Shown: positions 31,939 through 38,622 of the stretch, piece after piece
How positions within the stretch are numbered: the first letter of the stretch is position 1
Layout of the letters: every line of letters starts with the position of its first letter
Assembly (NCBI GenBank): GCA_946415365.1
Contig: CAMKSE010000026.1
Coordinates: forward strand, 1 to 46,452
Direction of reading: 5' to 3'
Origin: an uncultured Prevotellaceae bacterium
Lineage (GTDB): Bacteria > Bacteroidota > Bacteroidia > Bacteroidales > Bacteroidaceae
DNA: 46,452 nt
The notes under the pieces: generated by a model
What the model saw: the letters and a program-made list of their open reading frames with translations, nothing else
Database searches by the model: none
Told to the model about the DNA's origin: nothing
Made by a program: the position numbers and the translations under genes

Positions 31939-33840
31939 ATGATTATGAAGACACGAATCGTATGTCTGTTATTGGGATTTGTACTGGGTGTGACGGCTCA
32001 GGAACAACGGCCGTGGGAACAATATCTGAACGAGGTGATGACAGCGGAAGATGCTGAGTCGGAAGCCTGGGAGCAGACGTATGAGCTGCTGTGTGAACTG
32101 GAGCAGCATCCCATGGACATCAACCGTGTGACAAGGGAACAACTGGAGGAACTGCCGTTTCTATCCGCACAACAGATAGAGGGCATCATGGAATACCTCT
32201 GGCGATACGGACGGATGGAATCGCTCAGTGAACTGACGATGATCCGTCAACTGGACTATGCCCAGCGACGACTGCTCACCTATTTTATATATATAGACGA
32301 GCGTGAGGCAGATAACGACAGACAGAAACCGCCCAAGGCGAAGGACGTCATGAAATACGGTCACCATGAACTGATCGCCTCAGGAAGCGTGGAGCCTTTC
32401 CGTCACTGGCTGAGGTACCAGTTCAGTTATGGTGACCAGGTGAAAGCCGGCATCGTGGGAGCCCAGGATGCAGGGGAGCCGTTCTTCAAAGGACAGAACC
32501 GATGGGGGTACGACTATTACTCCCTCTACCTGCAGTTGCGGAACGTGGGAAGGATCGAGTCACTGGTTGTAGGCCACTACAGAGTGTCGATGGGTATGGG
32601 ACTGGTGATGAACAACAGTTTCAGTCTGGGAAAGGTGGCGATGCTCCAGAACCTGGGGCGGACCACGTACAGTGTCAGAGCACACTCCTCACGTTCTACA
32701 GGTGCATTGAGGGGACTGGCGACGACGGTGGATATGGGAAAAAGTCTGAGACTGACCGCCTTCGCATCGTATATGCCTGTCGACGCCACCTTGAACAAAG
32801 ACGGCACGGCAGCCACCATTCTCAAGACCGACTACCATCGTACAGAGACAGAGATGAACAAGAAGCACAACCTGAACATCTTCAAGACCGGTGGAAGTCT
32901 GAGATACGACGATCACGGCATTCACCTTGGTGCGAACCTGTTGTACACACATCTCGACAGACCATTGAAGCCCAACACCTCGGTGCTCTACCGTCGGCAC
33001 TCCCCCCAGGGCAGCGACTTCACGAACATGAGTCTCGACTATGGCTACGCCAGTCATCTACTGGCATTCAGTGGAGAGACTGCCATCGACCAGAAAGGTC
33101 ATCTGGCCACCATCAACAGCGTAAGTCTGCAGATCAGTGACGTGGCCAGTGTGATGGCCCTGCAACGGTTCTATGCCTACGCTTATTCCTCCCTCGACGC
33201 ACAGAGTTACAGTGACGGAGGAAAGGTACAGAACGAAAGTGGATTTTATCTCGGACTGACGTGGAAGCCTATCCCAGCCCTCCATCTGACAGCCTATACC
33301 GACTATGCGTGGTTTGCCTGGGCGAAGTATCGGGTGTCGCAGTCGTCGTATTCGTGGGATAACCTGATGCAGGGAACTCTACAGAAGAAGTCGTGGCTGT
33401 TCAGTGCCCGTTACAGGCTCCGACTGCGTCAACGAGACAATGCTGACAAGACCAACTTGGAAAACCGTTGGGAGCACAGGGCAAGGGTGACTGCAGACTA
33501 TACGGTGAAACAAGGCTTTGGAGGTCGTCTGCAGGCAGACGGATACCAGTCGGAAGGCAACCTGGGATGGATGATCAGTGGGAGCCTGTCACTGACTCAC
33601 AAATGGCTGAGATTGAATGGTGGTGCCGGTTATTTCCATACCGACAACTATGACAGTCGTCTGTACCTCTATGAGCTGGGACCGCTCTACACCTACTCGA
33701 TGAAGCAGTTCTATGGGGAGGGCATCCGTTACTGGCTGATGGTCAGGGCCAACATCGCCAAAAGACTCCTATTGACCCTCAAAGGCAGTGCGACAAACCA
33801 TCAAGCCAACCTTGACTTCCAAGTGAGAGTGAAGATATAG
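31939..33840 (+). CDS. Secreted helix-hairpin-helix protein with predicted outer-membrane beta-barrel
   Basis: A 633-aa protein with a signal peptide (about 1-21, VTAQ). A ComEA-like pair of helix-hairpin-helix motifs follows (about 58-118: MDINRVTREQLEELPFLSAQQIEGIMEYLWRYGRMESLSELTMIRQLD). The remaining ~480 residues alternate polar and aromatic residues in strand-like stretches and end in LDFQVRVKI, typical of outer-membrane barrels. HhH motifs usually bind DNA non-specifically. Whether this one does, and whether it relates to comEC at 9837, is open. A second ATG at 31945 is equally possible. Confidence 0.82.
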   Translation: MIMKTRIVCLLLGFVLGVTAQEQRPWEQYLNEVMTAEDAESEAWEQTYELLCELEQHPMDINRVTREQLEELPFLSAQQIEGIMEYLWRYGRMESLSELTMIRQLDYAQRRLLTYFIYIDEREADNDRQKPPKAKDVMKYGHHELIASGSVEPFRHWLRYQFSYGDQVKAGIVGAQDAGEPFFKGQNRWGYDYYSLYLQLRNVGRIESLVVGHYRVSMGMGLVMNNSFSLGKVAMLQNLGRTTYSVRAHSSRSTGALRGLATTVDMGKSLRLTAFASYMPVDATLNKDGTAATILKTDYHRTETEMNKKHNLNIFKTGGSLRYDDHGIHLGANLLYTHLDRPLKPNTSVLYRRHSPQGSDFTNMSLDYGYASHLLAFSGETAIDQKGHLATINSVSLQISDVASVMALQRFYAYAYSSLDAQSYSDGGKVQNESGFYLGLTWKPIPALHLTAYTDYAWFAWAKYRVSQSSYSWDNLMQGTLQKKSWLFSARYRLRLRQRDNADKTNLENRWEHRARVTADYTVKQGFGGRLQADGYQSEGNLGWMISGSLSLTHKWLRLNGGAGYFHTDNYDSRLYLYELGPLYTYSMKQFYGEGIRYWLMVRANIAKRLLLTLKGSATNHQANLDFQVRVKI

Positions 33841-33875
33841 TTTACAGTTTATAGTTTATGGTTTACAGTTTATGT
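33841..33875 (+). repeat. Heptad array, 5 units
   Basis: TTTACAG-TTTATAG-TTTATGG-TTTACAG-TTTATGT starts directly after the TAG stop of the HhH/barrel gene. Confidence 0.9.
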
Positions 33876-33922
33876 TCATCATATAAAAAATGCTAAATTT
33901 GTTCACTTTTTCCGCTTTATGG

Positions 33923-33939
33923 TTTCCATTTTATGGAAA
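33923..33939. promoter_or_regulatory. Perfect inverted repeat upstream of the ATPase gene
   Basis: TTTCCAT-TTT-ATGGAAA lies about 40 bp before the likely ATPase start, just upstream of a weak -7-like box (TAACTTCG, 33947-33954). It may be an operator. Confidence 0.45.
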
Positions 33940-33980
33940 AATTACTAACTTCGCCCACGATTATTATAAATGATAAGGAT

Positions 33981-35123
33981 ATGGCAAAGGAGAGAGCTAA
34001 GATGGATAATCCCTTCGTGACCACAGGTTACGCTGGTGCCGAATATTTCTGCGACAGGGAGAAAGAGACAAAGGATATTATCCGTTATCTGACCAACGGC
34101 AACAACGTTGCTTTAATTTCACCACGCAGATATGGCAAGAGTGATTTGTTGCGGCATTGCTTTGCACAAAAAACGATTGCCGACAATTACTATACGTTTA
34201 TTGTTGACATCTATTCGACCAAAACAGTGGCTGAGATGGTAGGCAAATTGGGCAGTGCCATCCTTGAAACCTTAAAGCCAAAGGGGAAAAAAGCATGGGA
34301 GAAATTTCTGTCGATTCTCTCGTCCGTACGATCCGGCATTTCTTTTGATATGAACGGTCAGCCATCATGGACGATGAGTGTTGGAGACATCCATTCACCG
34401 ACTGCTACACTAGATGAGATCTTCACTTATCTTCAGAATGCAGACCGTCCTTGTCTGGTGGTTATTGACGAGTTCCAACAAATCACCAAATATGGCGACC
34501 CGAATATAGAGGCCGAAATCCGCACTTGCGTTCAGTATTGCAGCAACGCGCATTTCGTGTTTTCAGGTTCCAGAAGACAATTGATGGGATCCATTTTCAC
34601 CTCACCTGCAAGACCTTTCTACCAGAGTGTGACACTCTATCATCTGGACCGCCTGCCATTGGACAGATATTCGGAGTTCTGCGTCAGTCTCTTTCAGAAA
34701 CGGAGAAAGTATTTGGATATTGCTGTTGTGAACCGTCTCTACAAGCAGTTCGATGGGGTTACTTATTATATGCAGCGAGTCATGAACGAACTTTTTAGCC
34801 AGACAGCGGTAAATGCGACGTGTGTCGAAAACGATGTCAGCAAGGCTGTAGATGAGATTATTGCGGTTTCATCTACCATCTATGAGGACTTGATGTATCA
34901 GTTGCCCGAAAAGCAAAGCCGTGTGTTGATTGCTGTTGCCAAAGACGGCAGTGCTCAGAATGTAACCAGTGGGAGTTTTACGAAACGGCATGGTCTGACT
35001 TCTCCTAATTCTGTCAAATCTGCCATCCCTGCATTGGTTGACAAAGGGCTGCTTACTCAGGATAAAGGGGTCTATAAGGTTTATGACCTCTTCTTCGCTA
35101 TTTGGTTAGTGAAGAACTGCTAA
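33981..35123 (+). CDS. Stand-alone P-loop ATPase (archaeal-type/STAND-like) with C-terminal winged helix
   Basis: A 380-aa protein from ATG 33981; an in-frame ATG at 33933 falls in the inverted repeat and is less likely. It has Walker A SPRRYGKSDLL (47-57), Walker B CLVVIDEFQQI, a sensor-like FVFSGSRRQLM, and a C-terminal wHTH-like domain (VLIAVAKDGSAQNVTSGSFTKRHGL... VKSAIPALVDKGLL). This matches the ATPase_2-type proteins common in Bacteroidetes, often of unknown role and sometimes mobile. Codons look AT-richer than its neighbours, and it is not in an operon. Function unknown. Confidence 0.84.
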   Translation: MAKERAKMDNPFVTTGYAGAEYFCDREKETKDIIRYLTNGNNVALISPRRYGKSDLLRHCFAQKTIADNYYTFIVDIYSTKTVAEMVGKLGSAILETLKPKGKKAWEKFLSILSSVRSGISFDMNGQPSWTMSVGDIHSPTATLDEIFTYLQNADRPCLVVIDEFQQITKYGDPNIEAEIRTCVQYCSNAHFVFSGSRRQLMGSIFTSPARPFYQSVTLYHLDRLPLDRYSEFCVSLFQKRRKYLDIAVVNRLYKQFDGVTYYMQRVMNELFSQTAVNATCVENDVSKAVDEIIAVSSTIYEDLMYQLPEKQSRVLIAVAKDGSAQNVTSGSFTKRHGLTSPNSVKSAIPALVDKGLLTQDKGVYKVYDLFFAIWLVKNC

Positions 35124-35125
35124 AT

Positions 35126-35184
35126 ATATTCCTAAATTCTTGGACGAGCCAAGCGGCAAAGCCGAGCGCCTATATTCCTTAGAC
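35126..35184 (-). repeat. AGGAATAT array interrupted by a 30-bp GC-rich insert
   Basis: On the minus strand, GTCTAAGGAATATAGG (35184-35169) and AATTTAGGAATAT (35138-35126) match 26090-26118 exactly but are separated by 30 bp (35168-35139). The insert has a CGGC-TTT-GCCG-like hairpin that could act as a terminator between the convergent ATPase and glycosyltransferase genes. Confidence 0.82.
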
Positions 35185-35196
35185 TTAAGAATATCC

Positions 35197-36342
35197 TTAG
35201 ACAAGGCTGTGGTATAGGTCGAGGACCTGGGAGGCGAGGTCGTTGCCCTCGAAGCGACGGATATAGTCCTGGCTGCGACAGATTCGTTCCTCACGGCCCT
35301 CTGCACCTTTGAGGACCTGCAAGATAGCAGCTGCCATTGCCTCATCATCGTCAGGAGCCACATACAGACAGTCAGGACCGCCTGCCTCTTCCAGACAGGA
35401 GCCTGTGCAGGCCACCACGGGCAGACCACAACTGACGGCCTCGATGACTGGTATGCCAAAGCCCTCATAGACAGATGGATAGACGAAGGCCTCAGCCTGT
35501 GCATAAAGTGCAGGCAGATGGTCGTCGGGGACACCATGCAACAAGAACACCCTATGACTGAGGCCATGGGCAGAGATATATTCGAGCACCTCGTTGGTAT
35601 AAGTCGTCTGACGTCCCACGATGACCAGTGCCAGGTCCTCGGGTAGTCCTGCCAGTGCCTTTACAGCCAGAAGTATGTTCTTGCGTCTTTCAATGGTTCC
35701 CACATTGAGAATGAAGCGTTTAGGGAGTCCATAGAGCATGCGGATGGATTCTTGACTGTTTATAGTTGACTGTTTATAGTTTACAGATGGAGAGTTAAAG
35801 CGGGGGGCACAGCTCTGGTAGATGACGGAGATGCGGTCTTCGTCGACATGACCATATGCCATGATGTCGCGCTTCGTGCACTCACTGACAGCGATGATAT
35901 GGTCAGCCTCCCGGATGGTCTGACGGAACTTCCAGGTATAGATCTTCGTATCGATCCAGTTGTAGAACTCCGGGTGGCGCATGAAGATCAGGTCGTGGAT
36001 GGTCACCACACTCTTGATGCCACTCTTGCGGATGCCCAGTGGCAGTTCACCAGAGAGGCCGTGGTACACCTGTACCCCATCCTTCTTCAGATCCTTCACA
36101 ATGCCATGACTGCGCCAGATGGCCTTGTCGAAGGGCAGGTAGCAGTCCTTCGGATAGCAGAACATCAGGCCTGGAACAGAGACAATCTGTTCCCGCAGGT
36201 CGTCACGTCCCTTGTCGGGGGCATAGAGATGGAGGCGCAGGCCTTGGTTCAGACGGGCGATGTCGTTGACGAGGGTGCGTCCGTAACTGCCGAGACCTGT
36301 GGCATTGCGCACGATGCGCTTGGCGTCATAACCGATGATCAT
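35197..36342 (-). CDS. Glycosyltransferase family 4
   Basis: A 381-aa GT-B fold enzyme. N-terminal domain with IGYDAKRIVRNATGLGSYGR and VVTIHDLIFMRHPEFY; C-terminal domain with FILNVGTIERRKNILLAVKAL, FLLHGVPDDHLPALYAQAEAFVYPSVYEGFGIPVIEAVSCGLPVVA (the EGFGIPVIE donor-site motif). It probably adds a sugar (mannose-like donors are common) to a surface glycan. A low-complexity linker between the two Rossmann domains (about residues 185-199, VNYKQSTINSQ) is encoded by five heptads at 35752-35786. It is followed upstream by gtrA-like gene in the same orientation. Confidence 0.9.
   Translation of the reverse strand: MIIGYDAKRIVRNATGLGSYGRTLVNDIARLNQGLRLHLYAPDKGRDDLREQIVSVPGLMFCYPKDCYLPFDKAIWRSHGIVKDLKKDGVQVYHGLSGELPLGIRKSGIKSVVTIHDLIFMRHPEFYNWIDTKIYTWKFRQTIREADHIIAVSECTKRDIMAYGHVDEDRISVIYQSCAPRFNSPSVNYKQSTINSQESIRMLYGLPKRFILNVGTIERRKNILLAVKALAGLPEDLALVIVGRQTTYTNEVLEYISAHGLSHRVFLLHGVPDDHLPALYAQAEAFVYPSVYEGFGIPVIEAVSCGLPVVACTGSCLEEAGGPDCLYVAPDDDEAMAAAILQVLKGAEGREERICRSQDYIRRFEGNDLASQVLDLYHSLV
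35752..35786 (-). repeat. In-frame heptad repeat (5 units) in a GT4 inter-domain linker
   Basis: TTGACTG-TTTATAG-TTGACTG-TTTATAG-TTTACAG on the plus strand, 35 nt within the coding region. It alternates two heptad types. Confidence 0.92.
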
Positions 36343-36345
36343 AGT

Positions 36346-36366
36346 TTTTTAGTTTATAGTTTACGG
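36346..36366 (-). repeat. Heptad repeat (3 units) at the GtrA stop codon
   Basis: TTTTTAG-TTTATAG-TTTACGG on the plus strand. The TAA stop and last Leu-Lys codons of the GtrA gene lie inside it. Confidence 0.85.
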
Positions 36367-36728
36367 AAGACGAAACGGACCAGGACGAAGTTCGTGGGGA
36401 CTGCGATGGCGAGTACGGCGAGAGGTGCCAGTTCGCGACTGAGACCAAGCCAGAGGAAGAAATTGAACAGCACGATGTGCAGACAGTAGTTCACGAAATG
36501 GGCTCCACCAAAGCCAATGCCATTCTTGGCAGTGGTCTTCTCCTTGAAGGTGAAGTGGGCCGTCATATAGTAATTGGCCAGGAAACTGAGCACATAGCCA
36601 ATGGTATAGGCCACATTGACGTTGATCCAATGCTGGAGAATCCAGTAGATGGCATAGTGGATGGCTGCGGAAGTCGTTCCCACGATGCAGAACCGGATGA
36701 GTTCACCAAATGTCGCTTTTTTGTCCAT
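36354..36728 (-). CDS. GtrA-family membrane protein
   Basis: A 124-aa protein with four predicted TM helices (ELIRFCIVGTTSAAIHYAIYWIL..., VNVAYTIGYVLSFLANYYMTAHFTF, FVNYCLHIVLFNFFLWLGL, LAVLAIAVPTNFVLVRFVF). This is the GtrA pattern: small proteins thought to flip or present undecaprenyl-linked sugars during glycan modification. The start MDKKATF at 36728 is chosen over longer frames because its -7 box lies at 36753-36746. It is probably co-transcribed with the GT4 gene. Confidence 0.9.
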   Translation of the reverse strand: MDKKATFGELIRFCIVGTTSAAIHYAIYWILQHWINVNVAYTIGYVLSFLANYYMTAHFTFKEKTTAKNGIGFGGAHFVNYCLHIVLFNFFLWLGLSRELAPLAVLAIAVPTNFVLVRFVFRKL

Positions 36729-36745
36729 ACACAATAAACTGGCTG

Positions 36746-36753
36746 CAAAATTA
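36746..36753 (-). promoter_or_regulatory. -7 promoter box of the GtrA/GT4 unit
   Basis: TAATTTTG on the minus strand fits TAnnTTTG, 17 nt before the GtrA ATG. Confidence 0.6.
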
Positions 36754-36810
36754 CTATTTTTTTTAGACATAAGAACTTTTTTTAAACAAAAGAACATAAG
36801 AACTTTTATT

Positions 36811-36870
36811 TTTTAGACAGAAGAACAGAAGCACATATTTTTTGTTCTTATGTTCTTCTGTCTAAAAAAA
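36811..36870. repeat. Long palindrome between divergent GtrA and GT2 promoters
   Basis: The left arm AGACAGAAGAACAGAAGCAC (36815-36834) pairs with the right arm at 36844-36863 at 17 of 20 positions, flanked by T4 and A7. A shorter copy of the same motif (AGACATAAGAAC) is at 36765-36776. Confidence 0.88.
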
Positions 36871-36905
36871 TTAGTTATTATGTATTGTATCTCACGGAAA
36901 TTGTT

Positions 36906-36913
36906 TACCTTTG
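36906..36913 (+). promoter_or_regulatory. -7 promoter box of the GT2 gene
   Basis: TACCTTTG, with a partial -33 element ATTG at 36884-36887 (18-bp spacer). 19 nt before the ATG. Confidence 0.7.
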
Positions 36914-36932
36914 CCTCGAAAATAAGGATTAC

Positions 36933-37694
36933 ATGAACGAGGCAAAGATATCAGTCGTCGTCAACACCTATAATGCCCGACAGCATTTGGCCAAGGTGTT
37001 GGAGTCTGTCAAGGACTTCGACGAGGTGGTGGTGTGCGATATGGAGAGTACCGACGATACGGTGGCGATCGCAGAGCAGTATGGCTGCAAGGTGGTGACC
37101 TTCCCCAAGGCCGACCACAAAAGTGCGGAACCTGCCCGGACGTTTGCCATCCAGTCGGCTGCAAACAAGTGGGTCTTGGTGGTTGATGCCGATGAGCTGG
37201 TGACGCCAGAACTGCGTGAGGTGCTCTATCAGAAGATCACCGAACCAGACTGTCCTGAAGGATTCTATATTCCCCGCCAGAACATGTTCATGAGCATGTT
37301 CGTTCGTGATTTCCACTACGACTACCAGTTGCGTTTCTTCATTCGCGAGGGAACGGAGTGGCCGCCATATGTCCATACCTTCCCTAAGGTACAAGGTCGT
37401 GTGGAACGCTTGAAGGCCGGTAAGGAGGCCCGTCTGCTGCATCTCATGGATGAGACGATGCATGAGTATATGGCCAAGATGAACGAATATACCGACAATG
37501 AGGTAGAGAAGAAGCGTGAGAAGGGCTATGGTCTCGGGGCCCTGTTGTGGCGTCCTTTCTGGCGGTTCTTCAAGAAATACGTGTTGGACGGTGGCTATCG
37601 CATGGGGACACGTGGGCTTATCCGTGCCATGATGGCAGGAGTGTATCAGTTTGTCTTAGTGGCCAAGATCATCGAGAAGCGTTATCGCGATTGA
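36933..37694 (+). CDS. Glycosyltransferase family 2 (WaaE/KdtX-like)
   Basis: A 253-aa GT-A enzyme from ATG 36933. It has ISVVVNTYNARQHLAKVLESV, VVVCDMESTDDTVAIAEQ and the metal-binding DADE in WVLVVDADELV. The layout matches the small lipopolysaccharide-core GT2 family in which a single domain plus a short C-terminal helix adds a sugar to the core. The longer frame from 36885 crosses the promoter box. It overlaps the convergent LicD gene by 26 bp. Confidence 0.9.
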   Translation: MNEAKISVVVNTYNARQHLAKVLESVKDFDEVVVCDMESTDDTVAIAEQYGCKVVTFPKADHKSAEPARTFAIQSAANKWVLVVDADELVTPELREVLYQKITEPDCPEGFYIPRQNMFMSMFVRDFHYDYQLRFFIREGTEWPPYVHTFPKVQGRVERLKAGKEARLLHLMDETMHEYMAKMNEYTDNEVEKKREKGYGLGALLWRPFWRFFKKYVLDGGYRMGTRGLIRAMMAGVYQFVLVAKIIEKRYRD

Positions 37695-38517
37695 CGAAAG
37701 TGCGGGGATCCTTATAGTTTTTATAAGGAAGATCGTAGTCCAGATAGTAAAAATTATGCTGGCGCTGGTTGTCGTGGGGAGGAATCACCATGTAGTCACC
37801 ATATTTGTTCCTGAGATACGCATCGGCCTGTTCCACACCCATCACCGTATGTCCCTCGAACTCAACAGGCTGAGGCGTGCCCAACATGGTCTTGGGAATC
37901 ACCCCCTGCACCCCGTCATCATAGTCGAGCACCAAGTCTGACTGGTTGTAGTCATAGGCCAGATAGGCGGCCCGCAGCTGACGGCGTGCCCACTCATGGG
38001 AGAAACACCGCTGAATCAGCAAGATGGGCCAAGAACTGGGTCCGTGGCCATGCTTATAGGGGTCGCGATGCAGGAAGTAGAGCAGTTTGTCGAGGGCCTT
38101 ATAACGAGCCACTGCCACCTTCTGGGCGATCTTGGATTTGGAGATGCCATCGATCGGAAAGACGTCGATATAGATGCCGCCCACATAGTCGCTGTGCTCA
38201 CGCTCAATCAGTGTGGTGCTGCCGTCGACGATTTTCCCGAAGCCCCCGGGATAGTTGGCATCGGTCTCGATGCACAGGGCCTCCAGGGGCTCTGGCAACC
38301 ACTCACGGGCATGCATCATGAAACGGTCGTAGTCGGGACGGGGCATACAGATGTCCATGTCATCGTCCCAGGGGATAAACCCCTTGTGCCGGACAGCGCC
38401 CAGCATAGTACCAGCCCAACAGTAGTATCTGATGTCGTGCGCCTGACAGACACGGTCTACAGACAGGAGTATCTGTAGGATGTGCTGATGGAGTGTTTCT
38501 ATATCGTATGAAGCCAT
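37669..38517 (-). CDS. LicD-family phosphotransferase
   Basis: A 282-aa protein of the LicD/FKRP nucleotidyltransferase-like family. Signature motifs are YYCWAGTMLGAVRHKGFIPWDDDMDICMPRPDYDRF (metal-binding DDDMD) and GGIYIDVFPIDGI. Family members move phosphocholine or ribitol/glycerol phosphate onto surface sugars. The donor here is unknown. It is divergent from the GT4 gene at 38623, with a palindrome between them. Confidence 0.92.
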   Translation of the reverse strand: MASYDIETLHQHILQILLSVDRVCQAHDIRYYCWAGTMLGAVRHKGFIPWDDDMDICMPRPDYDRFMMHAREWLPEPLEALCIETDANYPGGFGKIVDGSTTLIEREHSDYVGGIYIDVFPIDGISKSKIAQKVAVARYKALDKLLYFLHRDPYKHGHGPSSWPILLIQRCFSHEWARRQLRAAYLAYDYNQSDLVLDYDDGVQGVIPKTMLGTPQPVEFEGHTVMGVEQADAYLRNKYGDYMVIPPHDNQRQHNFYYLDYDLPYKNYKDPRTFVNRDNASR

Positions 38518-38527
38518 AATTCCGTTG

Positions 38528-38535
38528 CAAAGATA
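38528..38535 (-). promoter_or_regulatory. -7 promoter box of the LicD gene
   Basis: TATCTTTG on the minus strand, 10 nt before the ATG. No TTTG at the usual spacing. Confidence 0.65.
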
Positions 38536-38539
38536 GTTC

Positions 38540-38607
38540 TTTTTTCAGACATAAGAACAAAAGAAACAAAAAAACTTATGTCTTTATGTTCTTATGTCTA
38601 AAAAAAA
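38540..38607. repeat. Palindrome between divergent LicD and GT4 promoters
   Basis: AGACATAAGAAC (38547-38558) and GTTCTTATGTCT (38588-38599) are perfect inverted repeats. They are flanked by a T-run on the left and an A-run on the right. Confidence 0.9.
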
Positions 38608-38610
38608 TAG

Positions 38611-38618
38611 TACTTTTG
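38611..38618 (+). promoter_or_regulatory. -7 promoter box of the GT4 gene, abutting its ATG
   Basis: TACTTTTG, only 4 nt before the ATG at 38623, so the transcript should be leaderless. Confidence 0.7.
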
Positions 38619-38622
38619 CAGC

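Noticed and set aside
33839..33875. Heptad arrays as promoters (TATAG resembling a -10 box)
   Set aside because: Genes here use TAnnTTTG boxes, and the arrays occur in either orientation relative to genes, often after stop codons.
38540..38607. Palindrome as an intrinsic terminator
   Set aside because: In the orientation of both neighbours it lies upstream of promoters, and the arms are followed by A rather than T on the plus strand; a fully symmetric palindrome is a better description.
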